DNA of 64,000 nucleotides, taken from contig NZ_WOFO01000015.1 in NCBI RefSeq assembly GCF_010993705.1, forward strand, positions 1-64,000, read 5' to 3'. Below the pieces are notes generated by a model. The model was not told the DNA's origin, made no database searches, and saw nothing but the letters and a program-made list of their open reading frames with translations. The translations under genes and the position numbers were made by a program. The number at the start of each line of letters is the position of its first letter. Positions within the stretch are counted from its first letter, which is position 1. This DNA comes from Cyclobacterium sp. SYSU L10401. GTDB taxonomy: Bacteria; Bacteroidota; Bacteroidia; Cytophagales; Cyclobacteriaceae. Shown piece after piece: positions 33,652 to 44,227 of this stretch.

Positions 33652-35756
33652 ATATAAAAAAATCCATATTGCTCCGCGTCAGGCTCTCCTTTTTGGTGGT
33701 GAGCCTGATTGCGGCTACTATTTTTTACAGAATTGGCACCATACAATTGGTGGAGGGAGAAAAGTGGCGGCAGATGTCGGAGGACATCAACCTGCAATAC
33801 CGACCCGTAAAAGCGACCCGTGGCAACATATACAGTGCCGATGGAAGCCTCTTAGCCACCAGCTTGCCTTTTTACAGGGTAGCCATGGATCCCTCTATCG
33901 GCTCAGGTACTACCCTGAAATCAGGAGTGGATAGCCTTTCCATCAAACTTTCCCGGTTTTATGGAGACCGCTCTGCGGCCTCCTACAAGAGAATGATTCT
34001 GGATGCGAGGAATCAGGGAAAAAAATACCTCATTTTGAACAGAAAGCAAATCGGTTATCAGGAAAAACTGGAAATGATGACCTGGCCGATTTTCAGGGAA
34101 GGCAGAATGGGTGGCGGTGTGATTTTTGAAAAAATAGATAAAAGGTACCGCCCTTTTAAAAACCTGGCTGGAAGAACCGTCGGCTTTTTAAATGAAGACC
34201 AGTATGGTGTAGGGCTGGAATACAGTTTCAATGAATACCTGGAAGGAAGAAATGGGGAAGCCTTATTTCAGAAAATCGCAGGTGGCAGCTGGAAACCCCT
34301 GCATGACGCAGAGGACATCAAACCCACCGACGGTTACGACATCGTCACCACCCTGGATGTCAACATACAGGATGTGGCTGAATCGGCGCTACTCAGGCAG
34401 TTGATGAATAAGGATGCAGCTTATGGGGCGGTCATTGTAATGGAAGTAAACACTGGTCATATCAAAGCCATTGCCAACCTTCAAAAAAACAAAAATGGCT
34501 ATGGTTATGGAGAATATTACAATTTTGCCGTAGCTGAGCAGGGGCTTACTGAACCTGGTTCCACCTTCAAACTGCTTTCCATGCTGGCCCTTTTGGAGGA
34601 AGGCAAAATCAACCTGCAGGACAGCATAGACACCGGCAACGGAACCTATAAATTTTACGACCGATTTATGAGGGATGCCAGGAATGGAGGTTATGGAAAG
34701 CTTACCGTTCGGGAGGTTTTTGAAAAATCCTCCAATGTAGGGATTTCCAAAATGATTCATGAGCATTTTGGTCATCAGCCCCACCGCTTTATGGAATACA
34801 TTAAAAATGTAAAACTGGATCAACCTTTAGGTTTTCAGTTGAAAGGGGAAGGCGTTCCTTATTTTAAGAAGCCCGAAGAAAATGACTGGTACGGAACCAC
34901 CCTTCCCTGGATGTCGATCGGATATGAGCTGAAGGTCACCCCCCTGCAAACCCTGGCGTTTTACAATGCCATCGCCAATGGTGGGAAATTGGTCAAACCC
35001 ATCATTGTCAAAGAAATTTCCAGGGGAAATGTGGTAGAAAAAAGATTCCAGCCGGAAACCATCAAAAGAAAAATCGCCTCCGAAAAAACCATCAACCAAT
35101 TGCAGCGCCTTTTAAAAGGAGTAGTGGACAGGGGAACAGCCAGAAACATCAAAAATGAAACCTACAGCATTGCCGGAAAAACAGGCACGGCACAAAAATT
35201 GGAGAACGGTAGGTACACCCAAAAGTACTTTACTTCTTTTGCAGGTTATTTTCCAGCCGACCAACCTAAATACAGTGCCATCATCGTAATAGATAGTCCC
35301 AAAGGCTTCAATGCCTATGGGGGGGATATATCTGCCCCTGTATTTCGGGAAATTGCTGATAAAATTTACGCCCAGGACATGGCTGTACAGGAAAACCAAC
35401 GCACAGATAATAAACAGCCTGAAGTGGACCTTGAAACATTCCCTTATATCCGCGCTGGAAATGTAGAAGAGTTGCGAATGATCTGTAACAGCATGGGCAT
35501 TTCCAATCATTATTCCGGAAATGAAACCTGGGTTCAATCTACGGTTTCCAACAAGGCCATTCACTGGGTAAGCAATGCGGTAGAAGCCCCAACTGTGCCG
35601 GATGTAACAGGCATGACCCTGCGGGACGCCATATACATACTGGAGAATAAAGGTTTGCGGGTTCAGTATTCGGGCAGGGGAAGGGTAGCTTCCCAATCCC
35701 TGAGTAAAGGCAGTGCATTCAGAAAAGATCAAGTCATTAAATTAACACTAAGTTGA
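33648..35756 (+). CDS. ftsI: penicillin-binding protein, FtsI type, with PASTA domain
   Basis: This 702-residue class B penicillin-binding protein cross-links septal peptidoglycan in the periplasm. It has an N-terminal membrane anchor (about 12-33) and a dimerisation domain (RGNIYSADGSLLA). The transpeptidase has S305-TFK (SXXK), S361-S-N363 (SXN) and K511-TG (KTG). One C-terminal PASTA domain (about 643-702, VPDVTGMTLRDAIYILENKG) is present, a feature of Bacteroidetes FtsI not found in E. coli. The start is GTG, overlapping the ftsL stop in GTGA. Confidence 0.95.
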   Translation: MNIKKSILLRVRLSFLVVSLIAATIFYRIGTIQLVEGEKWRQMSEDINLQYRPVKATRGNIYSADGSLLATSLPFYRVAMDPSIGSGTTLKSGVDSLSIKLSRFYGDRSAASYKRMILDARNQGKKYLILNRKQIGYQEKLEMMTWPIFREGRMGGGVIFEKIDKRYRPFKNLAGRTVGFLNEDQYGVGLEYSFNEYLEGRNGEALFQKIAGGSWKPLHDAEDIKPTDGYDIVTTLDVNIQDVAESALLRQLMNKDAAYGAVIVMEVNTGHIKAIANLQKNKNGYGYGEYYNFAVAEQGLTEPGSTFKLLSMLALLEEGKINLQDSIDTGNGTYKFYDRFMRDARNGGYGKLTVREVFEKSSNVGISKMIHEHFGHQPHRFMEYIKNVKLDQPLGFQLKGEGVPYFKKPEENDWYGTTLPWMSIGYELKVTPLQTLAFYNAIANGGKLVKPIIVKEISRGNVVEKRFQPETIKRKIASEKTINQLQRLLKGVVDRGTARNIKNETYSIAGKTGTAQKLENGRYTQKYFTSFAGYFPADQPKYSAIIVIDSPKGFNAYGGDISAPVFREIADKIYAQDMAVQENQRTDNKQPEVDLETFPYIRAGNVEELRMICNSMGISNHYSGNETWVQSTVSNKAIHWVSNAVEAPTVPDVTGMTLRDAIYILENKGLRVQYSGRGRVASQSLSKGSAFRKDQVIKLTLS

Positions 35757-37219
35757 GCCAAAAGCTAAAAGACATATTGTACAAAGTTTCTTTGGTTTCT
35801 ACCAAGGGTGATATGGAAACGGACATCAGCCATTTGGCCTTTGACAGCAGGAAAATAAAGGAAGGCTCGGTTTTCGTAGCCACTGCAGGCACCCAGGTAG
35901 ATGGACACGACTATATTGAAAAAGCGCTGGAGATGGGAGCAGTAGCCGTGGTCTGTGAAACCATGCCTGAAACCCTGCGGGAAGGAATTACCTACGTGCA
36001 GGTGCTCAATAGTCCTAAATCTCTGGGACTTATGGCGGCAAACTTTTATGGCCATCCATCCGGGAAAATCAAACTGATAGCGGTGACTGGTACCAACGGT
36101 AAAACCACCACCGTTACCCTTTTGCACCAGCTTTTCTCTGAATTGGGATACACCTGCGGCCTGATTTCTACAGTAGAAAATAAAATAGACCACAAAATCA
36201 TTCCTGCCAGCCATACCACTCCTGATGTAATTGCCATCAATGAACTTCTGGTCCAAATGCTGGAGGAGGGCTGCACCCATTGCTTTATGGAGGCCAGTTC
36301 GCATGCCATTGTTCAGGAAAGAACGGCAGGACTACAATTTACCGGTGCATTATTCAGCAATATCAGCCATGACCACCTGGATTATCACGGGAGCTTTGAA
36401 GCCTATATCGATGCCAAGAAAAAGCTGTTTGACGAATTGCCCAAAGATGCCTTTGCGCTGGTAAATGCAGATGACAAGCGGGGGCTGGTCATGTTACAAA
36501 ACTGTAAAGCCCGCCATTTCACCTTCGGTTTGAAATACCCGGCAGATTTCAAGGCGAAAATTCTTGGTAATTCCCTGCATGGACTGGAGATGGACCTGGA
36601 AGGAAAACAGGTTTGGTTCAGGTTAATAGGGGAATTCAATGCCTACAACCTGTTAGGTGTTATTGGTATTGCCCTGCTTTTGGGAGAAGAAGAAGTAGAA
36701 GTGCTTCGTCAACTGTCCAGACTAAAAGGTGCTGTGGGAAGGTTTGATCAGGTGGTCCATGCCGGTATCACCGCCATTATAGATTATGCCCATACCCCTG
36801 ATGCCTTGGAAAATGTCCTGAAAACCATTCAAAAGCTCAGGACCGGAGGGGAAACATTGATCACGGTGGTAGGCTGTGGCGGAAATAGGGACAAGACAAA
36901 AAGACCCGTCATGGCCAAAACGGCCTGCCGGCTCAGCGACCGGGTCATATTTACCTCGGACAACCCAAGGGATGAGGATCCCATGGCTATCATTCAGGAA
37001 ATGGAAGAAGGGATAAGCCCTATTGACCAGAGAAAAACCCTCACGATTGAGGACAGAAGGGCTGCCATAAAAACAGCTTGCAGCATGGCGGAAAAAGGAG
37101 ATATCATATTGATAGCCGGCAAAGGTCATGAGACCTATCAGGAAATCAAAGGAGTAAAACATCCCTTTGATGATAAAGAAATTGTAAAGGAGTTTTTGAA
37201 TTTATTACACCAGGAATAA
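35753..37219 (+). CDS. murE: UDP-MurNAc-L-Ala-D-Glu: meso-diaminopimelate ligase
   Basis: The 488-residue Mur ligase adds the third residue to the peptidoglycan stem peptide in the cytoplasm. The ATP loop is [13 protein letters not shown]. The C-terminal DNPRDEDP carries the DNPR motif that selects meso-diaminopimelate rather than lysine. HTTPD and HDHLDYHG are further family marks. The start is TTG, overlapping the ftsI stop in TTGA. mraY follows after 1 base; murF, which normally sits between them, is missing. Confidence 0.96.
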   Translation: MSQKLKDILYKVSLVSTKGDMETDISHLAFDSRKIKEGSVFVATAGTQVDGHDYIEKALEMGAVAVVCETMPETLREGITYVQVLNSPKSLGLMAANFYGHPSGKIKLIAVTGTNGKTTTVTLLHQLFSELGYTCGLISTVENKIDHKIIPASHTTPDVIAINELLVQMLEEGCTHCFMEASSHAIVQERTAGLQFTGALFSNISHDHLDYHGSFEAYIDAKKKLFDELPKDAFALVNADDKRGLVMLQNCKARHFTFGLKYPADFKAKILGNSLHGLEMDLEGKQVWFRLIGEFNAYNLLGVIGIALLLGEEEVEVLRQLSRLKGAVGRFDQVVHAGITAIIDYAHTPDALENVLKTIQKLRTGGETLITVVGCGGNRDKTKRPVMAKTACRLSDRVIFTSDNPRDEDPMAIIQEMEEGISPIDQRKTLTIEDRRAAIKTACSMAEKGDIILIAGKGHETYQEIKGVKHPFDDKEIVKEFLNLLHQE

Positions 37220-37220
37220 A

Positions 37221-38432
37221 ATGCTTTACCATCTTTTTGATTATATCGACCAATCATTTGATTTCCCCGGGGCGGGGGTGTTTCGGTACATTTCGTTCCG
37301 TGCAGGAATGGCCGCCTTTTTTTCCCTTCTGATTACCATCACCTTGGGTAAAACCATCATTGACTGGATCAGGAAAAAATCCATCGGAGAATCCGTCAGG
37401 GAGCTGGGCTTACAGGGCCAAATGGAGAAAAAAGGAACCCCCACCATGGGCGGGTTGATGATCATGGCGGCCATTGTTATTCCTACCTTGCTGTTTGCCA
37501 ATATTTACAATATTTACATCATTTTATTATTGGTAACTACCTTATGGCTGGGCGGCATCGGCTTTTTAGATGATTACATCAAGGTATTTAAAAAAAATAA
37601 GGAGGGCCTGGCTGGCTGGTTCAAGATTGCAGGACAAGTCAGCATAGGCATCATCGTTGGGGTTACGTTGTATTTCCACGAAGATGTAGTGGTAAGGGAA
37701 TTTCAGGACACAGTTTCCATAGCAGAAGGCATAGTGGATACTCCTGCTTTTCAGGATGTCAAATCCATGAAAACCACCATTCCTTTTCTGAAAAACAATG
37801 AACTTAATTACGATGTTGTTCTTGGTTTTCTGGGAGAAAATTTAACCCCGTTTTTTTACATTATCCTGGTCATTTTTGTGGTTACAGCTGTCTCTAACGG
37901 TGCCAATATCACCGATGGGATTGATGGGCTGGCCGCAGGTACTTCTGCCATTATTGGGCTTACCATTGCCATATATGCTTATATCAGCGGCAATGCCATA
38001 TTTTCCCAATACCTGAACGTCATGTTTATCCCCAATTCAGGTGAGCTGGTGATATTCTGCTCGGCTTTCGTCGGTGCCTGCGTGGGTTTTCTTTGGTACA
38101 ACTCCTATCCCGCCCAGGTATTTATGGGCGACACCGGCAGCCTGATGATTGGAGGGGTGATTGCTGTCCTTTCCCTCACCTTGAGAAAAGAACTTTTATT
38201 ACCGGTTTTATGTGGCATTTTCCTGATCGAATTATTGTCGGTCATCATTCAGGTGAGCTATTTTAAATATACCAAAAAGAAATATGGGGAGGGCCGTAGG
38301 ATTTTCCTGATGTCTCCCCTGCACCACCATTACCAGAAAAAAAATATACCTGAAGCCAAAATAACGGTAAGGTTTTGGATTTTGGGAATCTTATTTGCCA
38401 TCATGGCATTGGCCACACTTAAATTGAGGTAA
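37221..38432 (+). CDS. mraY: phospho-N-acetylmuramoyl-pentapeptide transferase
   Basis: The 403-residue polytopic membrane enzyme moves phospho-MurNAc-pentapeptide onto undecaprenyl phosphate to form lipid I. Family motifs present are [48 protein letters not shown] and [11 protein letters not shown]. It has about ten helices. It is longer than the E. coli enzyme (360) because of an extra loop (about 150-195, [20 protein letters not shown]), common in Bacteroidetes MraY. Confidence 0.96.
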   Translation: MLYHLFDYIDQSFDFPGAGVFRYISFRAGMAAFFSLLITITLGKTIIDWIRKKSIGESVRELGLQGQMEKKGTPTMGGLMIMAAIVIPTLLFANIYNIYIILLLVTTLWLGGIGFLDDYIKVFKKNKEGLAGWFKIAGQVSIGIIVGVTLYFHEDVVVREFQDTVSIAEGIVDTPAFQDVKSMKTTIPFLKNNELNYDVVLGFLGENLTPFFYIILVIFVVTAVSNGANITDGIDGLAAGTSAIIGLTIAIYAYISGNAIFSQYLNVMFIPNSGELVIFCSAFVGACVGFLWYNSYPAQVFMGDTGSLMIGGVIAVLSLTLRKELLLPVLCGIFLIELLSVIIQVSYFKYTKKKYGEGRRIFLMSPLHHHYQKKNIPEAKITVRFWILGILFAIMALATLKLR

Positions 38433-39779
38433 ATGAAAAAAACGGCCATCATAGGATCTGGAGAAAGCGGTTTTGGCGCAGCATTACTGGCCCATAAAAA
38501 TGGGCACGAGGTTTTTGTGTCCGATGCCGGAAAAATAAGCGCCGAAAAGAAAAATACTTATCTGGAAAAGGGGATTGCATTTGAAGAAGAGCAACATTCT
38601 CTGGAAAAATTAATGGATGCGGATACCCTGATAAAAAGCCCGGGGATCCCATTTTCAACCCCCCTGATAGAAAAACTACTTTCATCGGGGAAACGTGTAA
38701 TAGATGAATTGGAATTTGCCTATGGGTTTTCGAAGGGTAAGGTCATCGCCATCACCGGCACCAATGGAAAAACCACCACAACTTTACTGACCCACCATTT
38801 GATGCAAACCGCCGGAATGGATGTGGGCATGGGAGGAAATGTGGGACAAAGCTGGGCACTCCAACTGGCGCAGGAGGACCACGACTGGTGGGTGCTTGAG
38901 GTCAGTAGTTTTCAGATCGAAGGAATGGATACATTCAGACCTAACATTGCGGTATTGCTAAATATCACCCCAGACCACCTGGACCGGTACAATTACGACC
39001 TGTCGCTTTATGCGGCGACCAAGGTGAAACTCACCGCCAGGATGGAGCCAGAGGACCATTTCATCTACCATCAGGCGGACAAAAATATTTTGACAGCCAT
39101 GCAAAACATGCAAGGCAGGCCTGAACCAATTCCTTTTGGGCTAGAACCAACTTCAGGGAGCAAATCATACCTAGAGGAAAAAGAATTGGTGGTAAAAACC
39201 CATGAAGACAGCTGGTCCTGGCCTTTGGAGAAAATGGCACTCAAAGGGAGCCACAATCATCTCAATACCATGGCTGCCCTACTGGCGGCTAAACTGGCAG
39301 GAGCCCCTGCAGAAAGCCTGGGCACTGGCTTGAAAACTTTTGTGAATGCCGCCCACCGGATGGAATCGGTAGCTACCATCAAAGGCATTCATTTTGTCAA
39401 TGATAGCAAAGGCACCAATGTAGATGCTACTGCTTTTGCATTGGAGGCATTTGACGAGCCCCTTATCTGGATAGCCGGAGGGGTGGATAAAGGCAATGAT
39501 TATGGCCTTTTGGAGGACAAGGTTGCCAGGCATGTCCGGGTATTGATCTGCCTGGGCAAGGATAACGAAAAGCTAAAAAAAGCCTTTTCCGGAAAAATAC
39601 CTGAAATCCTTGAAACCCGGGAAATCACTCAGGCCGTCAACTGGGCCCTGGAAAAAGGAGTAGCAGGTGATGTCGCTTTATTGTCTCCTGCATGTGCCAG
39701 TTTTGATCTTTTTAAAAATTATGAAGATCGAGGAAATCAATTCAAGGCGGCAGTTTTACAATTGAAACAAACGCAATAA
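38433..39779 (+). CDS. murD: UDP-MurNAc-L-alanine: D-glutamate ligase
   Basis: The 448-residue Mur ligase adds D-Glu to UDP-MurNAc-L-Ala. It has an N-terminal Rossmann-like domain (IIGSGESGFGAALLA), the ATP loop [24 protein letters not shown], and the C-terminal FVNDSKGTNVDAT and WIAGGVDKG. Its ATG follows the mraY stop directly, with no spacer, and its TAA overlaps the ftsW ATG by one base. Confidence 0.96.
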   Translation: MKKTAIIGSGESGFGAALLAHKNGHEVFVSDAGKISAEKKNTYLEKGIAFEEEQHSLEKLMDADTLIKSPGIPFSTPLIEKLLSSGKRVIDELEFAYGFSKGKVIAITGTNGKTTTTLLTHHLMQTAGMDVGMGGNVGQSWALQLAQEDHDWWVLEVSSFQIEGMDTFRPNIAVLLNITPDHLDRYNYDLSLYAATKVKLTARMEPEDHFIYHQADKNILTAMQNMQGRPEPIPFGLEPTSGSKSYLEEKELVVKTHEDSWSWPLEKMALKGSHNHLNTMAALLAAKLAGAPAESLGTGLKTFVNAAHRMESVATIKGIHFVNDSKGTNVDATAFALEAFDEPLIWIAGGVDKGNDYGLLEDKVARHVRVLICLGKDNEKLKKAFSGKIPEILETREITQAVNWALEKGVAGDVALLSPACASFDLFKNYEDRGNQFKAAVLQLKQTQ

Positions 39780-40948
39780 TGGTGAAAGTAAAAGTTTGGC
39801 TGGAAGAAAACCTGAAAGGTGACCCGATTATTTGGGCCATAGTTCTGCTATTGTCCCTGATCAGCATATTAGTCGTCTATTCCGCTACCGGTTCCCTGGC
39901 CTACCGGAAAATGGGAGGCAACACGGAAATTTACTTGTTCAAGCACAGTGCCCTGATCATCACGAGCCTGGTAGTCATGTGGGCAGTGCATAACATCCCA
40001 TACAAATATTTTTCCAAATTGAGCCTGTTTGCTTTATGGGTAAGTGTGCCCTTGCTTTTATTCACCTATATTTTCGGATCCAAAATCAACGAGGCAAGTC
40101 GCTGGCTCACCATCCCCATTATCGATCAGGCTTTTCAGCCATCAGATTTGGCAAAACTGGCACTCATAGCAGCTGTGGCAGGAATGCTGGCCAAAAGACA
40201 ACGCCAGATCACTGATATCAAAATCACCTTTATTCCACTGATCATCTGGATCGGCATCATTTGTCTGCTCATCGCTATGGCCAACATGTCCACGGCCGTC
40301 ATGTTGCTGGCAACCTGCCTCCTGCTCATGTTTATCGGCAGGGTGCCTGTAAAGTACCTGCTGGTAGTAGGTATGGTAGGTGCGATTGTGCTCAGTACTG
40401 CCATCCTCATGGGGCAAAGAGGGGGAGTCTTCTTTTCCAGAATAGAAAAATTTATCGACGAGGAACCCAGTGAAATCCCCTTTCAGGCCAAGCACTCGTA
40501 CATCGCCATTGCTACCGGAGGCCTCACTGGGAAGGGCCCTGGGAAAAGTGAACAGAGAAACATACTCCCACATCCCTATTCGGATTTTATTTATGCCATT
40601 ATCATAGAAGAATACGGTATGGTCGGAGGAGGTTTGGTGCTCTTCCTGTACCTGGCCCTGCTGTACAGGGGCATGCGGGTAGTAGCCATTTCCACCCGTC
40701 CATTTGGGGGGCTGCTATCGGCAGGACTCAGTTTCTCTCTGGTCATACAGGCCATGATCAATATGGGCGTGGCAGTAGGGTTGATACCGATTACAGGTCT
40801 ACCCTTGCCCATGGTCAGCATGGGTGGAACTTCCCTGATATTCACCGGGATATCATTGGGCATCATATTGAGTGTCAGCAGAGGAGATCATGAAGATGCT
40901 TTTTTAGCAGAAGAAAAAACGGTAAGAAACATGGTAAAAGTAGCTTGA
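39779..40948 (+). CDS. ftsW: septal peptidoglycan glycosyltransferase FtsW (SEDS)
   Basis: The 389-residue protein is predicted to have ten transmembrane helices and belongs to the SEDS family, which polymerises lipid II at the septum together with FtsI. Family marks are VYSATGSLAYRK near the first helix, the extracytoplasmic loop with FQAKHSYIAIATGGLTGKGPG, and IPITGLPLPMVSMGGTSL near the end. It lies between murD and murG, as in most dcw clusters. Confidence 0.94.
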   Translation: MVKVKVWLEENLKGDPIIWAIVLLLSLISILVVYSATGSLAYRKMGGNTEIYLFKHSALIITSLVVMWAVHNIPYKYFSKLSLFALWVSVPLLLFTYIFGSKINEASRWLTIPIIDQAFQPSDLAKLALIAAVAGMLAKRQRQITDIKITFIPLIIWIGIICLLIAMANMSTAVMLLATCLLLMFIGRVPVKYLLVVGMVGAIVLSTAILMGQRGGVFFSRIEKFIDEEPSEIPFQAKHSYIAIATGGLTGKGPGKSEQRNILPHPYSDFIYAIIIEEYGMVGGGLVLFLYLALLYRGMRVVAISTRPFGGLLSAGLSFSLVIQAMINMGVAVGLIPITGLPLPMVSMGGTSLIFTGISLGIILSVSRGDHEDAFLAEEKTVRNMVKVA

Positions 40949-40952
40949 TACC

Positions 40953-42065
40953 TTGAAAGAAAACAAAGAAACATATAGAATTATCATCAGCGGAGGCGGG
41001 ACCGGGGGACATGTTTACCCGGCCATTGCCATAGCCAGGGCCTGGAATGAAAAATATCCGGAAAGTGAGGTGCTGTTTGTCGGTGCCGAGGGAAAAATGG
41101 AGATGCAAAAAGTACCGGAAGCAGGGTACAAGATAGAGGGGCTCAGGATAGCCGGCCTTCAGAGAAGGCTCACCCTGGAAAACCTGTGGTTCCCTTTCAA
41201 GGTTCTGGATAGTCTTCAGAAAGCCAAAAAACTAATCAAAAATTTTAACCCCCACCTGGTAGTAGGGGTAGGCGGATACGCCAGCGGACCGGTACTCTTT
41301 GCTGCACAAAGGAAAAAGGTGCCAACGCTGATTCAGGAACAAAACAGCTACGCAGGCCTGACCAATAAGGTCCTGGCCAAAAGTGCGGATACCATTTGCG
41401 TGGCCTATCCGGACATGGACCGTTACTTTCCGGCCGATAAGATCCGCTATACAGGCAATCCTGTACGGAAAGACATCCTGGATATTACAGATAAAAAGGA
41501 AAGGGCCCTGAAACACTTTGGGCTGCAAGCGTCAAAACCTGTAATCCTTTCCATAGGTGGTAGTCTGGGTGCCAGAACCCTTAACCAGGCTTTGCTACAA
41601 CATATGAAGGAATTTGATAAGAAAGGTTACCAGGTGCTCTGGCAGACCGGTAAGTTTTACCATCAGGAAGTGAGCCGGAAAGTAACTGAATCCGGCCTGA
41701 AAAACATACACCCCATGGAATTTATCCGGGAAATGGATCTGGCTTATGCTGCCGCAACCCTGGTTATTTCCAGATCCGGAGCCCTGTCGGTATCCGAATT
41801 GAGTCTGGTGGGCAAACCGGTCATCTTCATTCCGTCTCCGAATGTGGCGGAAGACCACCAAACCAAAAATGCCATGGCTTTCGTGTCTCAAAATGCCGCC
41901 CTATTGCTTAAGGACAGCGAAGCCATTACAAACCTTGCCCCCATGGTACACGACTTGCTTCAGGATCCTGAAAAGCAGCAAAGCCTATCCGATGCCATCA
42001 AAACACTGGCTAAACCAGAAGCAGCAAAGGAAATCGTACATGCCATGGAAAACCTGTTAACATGA
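40953..42065 (+). CDS. murG: UDP-GlcNAc: undecaprenyl-PP-MurNAc-pentapeptide GlcNAc transferase
   Basis: The 370-residue GT-B glycosyltransferase converts lipid I to lipid II at the inner face of the membrane. The opening GGGTGGHVYPAIAIA, GVGGYASGPVL, EQNSYAGLTNKVLA and the C-terminal ISRSGALSVSELSLVGKP are diagnostic. The start is a TTG 4 bases after the ftsW stop; there is no ATG nearby. Its stop overlaps the murC ATG in ATGA. Confidence 0.96.
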   Translation: MKENKETYRIIISGGGTGGHVYPAIAIARAWNEKYPESEVLFVGAEGKMEMQKVPEAGYKIEGLRIAGLQRRLTLENLWFPFKVLDSLQKAKKLIKNFNPHLVVGVGGYASGPVLFAAQRKKVPTLIQEQNSYAGLTNKVLAKSADTICVAYPDMDRYFPADKIRYTGNPVRKDILDITDKKERALKHFGLQASKPVILSIGGSLGARTLNQALLQHMKEFDKKGYQVLWQTGKFYHQEVSRKVTESGLKNIHPMEFIREMDLAYAAATLVISRSGALSVSELSLVGKPVIFIPSPNVAEDHQTKNAMAFVSQNAALLLKDSEAITNLAPMVHDLLQDPEKQQSLSDAIKTLAKPEAAKEIVHAMENLLT

Positions 42066-43462
42066 ACTTGAAAAACCTACATAGCGTCTACTTTCTCGGC
42101 ATCGGTGGCATTGGTATGAGTGCGATCGCCCGCTGGTTTAATCACATAGGCACCCCTGTCTGTGGATATGACAAAACCCCTTCCCCCCTGACTGCCGAAT
42201 TGGAAAAGGAAGGGATGCAAATCAGTTATACGGATGATAGCAATGAAATTCCTGAATCTTTTAAAGTTCAGGGAGGAGATAAATTGGTGGTCTGGACGCC
42301 GGCCGTGCCTGAGAGCAGTCAGCTCTATTCCTATTTCAGGGACAATGGATACTTGATCAAAAAGAGATCTGCGGTATTGGGGATGATAACCCAAGACATG
42401 GAATCAGTGGCGGTTGCTGGAACACATGGCAAAACCACCACCTCATCCATGATCGCTCACTTGCTGAAGCATGCAGGGCACAATACGGCAGCATTCCTGG
42501 GTGGGCTTACCCAAAACTACCAGAACAACCTGATCCTTCATGATGAAGGCAGCACGGAAGCCCCGGTAGTGGTGGTAGAAGCGGATGAGTTTGACCGTTC
42601 TTTCCTGCAACTGCACCCCAATCTAAGTATAGTTACCAGCATAGATCCAGATCATTTGGACATTTATGGGGATGCCAAACAATTGTTGGAGGGTTTCATT
42701 GCATTCATCCGGCTGACCCATCCGGATGGGCAATTGTTTATTCACCATAAAGCCTATGACAAAATAAAAGAGCAGGACCTGGGCAGTGCCACCATCCACC
42801 AATACGGATTGACATCAGGGTCAGTACATGCAGAAAACATCCAGGCAGGGACTGTATCCTTTGCTTTTGATTTCGTTTCTGAAAATAGCCGAATCGACGG
42901 ATTGGAATTAAAAGTACCTGGTTTTCACAACATTGAAAATGCATTGGCGGCCATTGCCGTAGGATTGTACTATGGCTTATCCGAAACCGCCATAAGAGCA
43001 GGAGTGGCAAGCTACAAGGGAGTAAAGAGAAGATTTGAATGCATCCATACCGGTGAGAACATCACCTATATCGATGACTATGCCCACCATCCTGAGGAAA
43101 TCAGGGCATTTCTGGAATCAGTAAAAGCCATGTACCCCGGTAAAAGGCTTACTGCCATCTTTCAACCCCACCTGTTTACCAGGACAAGGGACTTTGCTGC
43201 CGGTTTTTCTGAAAGCCTTTCCCTGGCAGATGAAGTTTTATTGCTGGACATCTATCCGGCAAGAGAGCAGCCCCTTCCGGGCGTAACATCAGCCATGCTG
43301 CTGCCGGAAATTACCAGCCCTAAAAAACTGGTTTTATCTAAGGAAGGCTTGTTACCCTACCTGAAAGAACATCCTCCGGAGGTTTTGGTCACCATCGGGG
43401 CAGGGGATATTGATCGTTTGGTTGTTCCAATTGCTAAATGGATAGAAGATGAAAGATCGTAA
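42062..43462 (+). CDS. murC: UDP-N-acetylmuramate: L-alanine ligase
   Basis: The 466-residue first Mur ligase of the pathway adds L-Ala to UDP-MurNAc. It has the N-terminal FLGIGGIGMSAIARW nucleotide loop, the ATP loop GTHGKTTTSSM, EADEFDRSFL, and the C-terminal DDYAHHPEEIRA and IFQPHLFTRTRDF. Length is typical. murB, which often follows murC, is not present; ftsQ overlaps the end by 14 bases. Confidence 0.96.
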   Translation: MNLKNLHSVYFLGIGGIGMSAIARWFNHIGTPVCGYDKTPSPLTAELEKEGMQISYTDDSNEIPESFKVQGGDKLVVWTPAVPESSQLYSYFRDNGYLIKKRSAVLGMITQDMESVAVAGTHGKTTTSSMIAHLLKHAGHNTAAFLGGLTQNYQNNLILHDEGSTEAPVVVVEADEFDRSFLQLHPNLSIVTSIDPDHLDIYGDAKQLLEGFIAFIRLTHPDGQLFIHHKAYDKIKEQDLGSATIHQYGLTSGSVHAENIQAGTVSFAFDFVSENSRIDGLELKVPGFHNIENALAAIAVGLYYGLSETAIRAGVASYKGVKRRFECIHTGENITYIDDYAHHPEEIRAFLESVKAMYPGKRLTAIFQPHLFTRTRDFAAGFSESLSLADEVLLLDIYPAREQPLPGVTSAMLLPEITSPKKLVLSKEGLLPYLKEHPPEVLVTIGAGDIDRLVVPIAKWIEDERS

Positions 43463-44216
43463 ACAGTGGAAATATAGAAAACCCTTGCTCATGCTGGTGG
43501 CAGGTATGATATTGTCTGCTTTTATCGCCTTCACAGAGCAAAAAACAGCCTCCCGTGAATTCGCAGGATTGGAGGTATATGTAGAAGGGGTTAGTGATGT
43601 GTACTTTGTAGAAGAAAAGGAAGTAGTCAGCCTGTTGAAAAATGCTTTTCCTGAATTGGAAAACCCAGCCAATATGAATGAGATTTCCATCGACAAAATG
43701 GAAAAGAAAGTTGAAGCCCATCCGCTTGTCAAAAATGCGGAAGTCTACAAAGACCTGAAAGGGACCATAATGGTAAAAGTGAGCCAGCATATCCCTATGG
43801 CCAGGATTGTCCGGCCCATGGCGGCAGACGGATACATCAGCACTACGGGAAAAATCCTCCCAACCTCTCCCAATTATACTTCCAGGGTACTAATCCTGGA
43901 AGGTAGTCGGGCACAGGCCTTGTTGCAGGAAACTGATTTGACAAATCATGAAAACCAGTTGCTGGCATTGATACAGTACATCCATCAGGATCCCTTTTGG
44001 AGTGCGCAAATCAGTTCCCTGGAATTATTAAAGAACGGAGAAGTAAACCTGTACCAACAGGTGGGCAGGCAGGTGATCGAATTTGGTAAACCCGACAACA
44101 TCGACCTGAAATTTAGGAAAATCAAAACCTTTTATAAGAAAATCCTACCTGAAAAAGGCTGGAATACTTATGGAAGGGTAAATGTAAAATATAAGGATCA
44201 AATCATTTGTGAATAA
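43449..44216 (+). CDS. ftsQ: cell division protein FtsQ/DivIB
   Basis: The 255-residue protein has a short basic N-terminus, one transmembrane helix (about 12-28), a POTRA-like domain (about 40-115, with HPLVKNAEVYKDLKGTIMVKV) and a beta domain with ISTTGKILP. FtsQ connects the FtsL/FtsB pair to the divisome. Similarity is low in this family, but topology, the POTRA pattern and the place between murC and ftsA are decisive. The 14-base overlap with murC suggests coupling. Confidence 0.87.
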   Translation: MKDRKQWKYRKPLLMLVAGMILSAFIAFTEQKTASREFAGLEVYVEGVSDVYFVEEKEVVSLLKNAFPELENPANMNEISIDKMEKKVEAHPLVKNAEVYKDLKGTIMVKVSQHIPMARIVRPMAADGYISTTGKILPTSPNYTSRVLILEGSRAQALLQETDLTNHENQLLALIQYIHQDPFWSAQISSLELLKNGEVNLYQQVGRQVIEFGKPDNIDLKFRKIKTFYKKILPEKGWNTYGRVNVKYKDQIICE

Positions 44217-44227
44217 TTGTTAGCGCT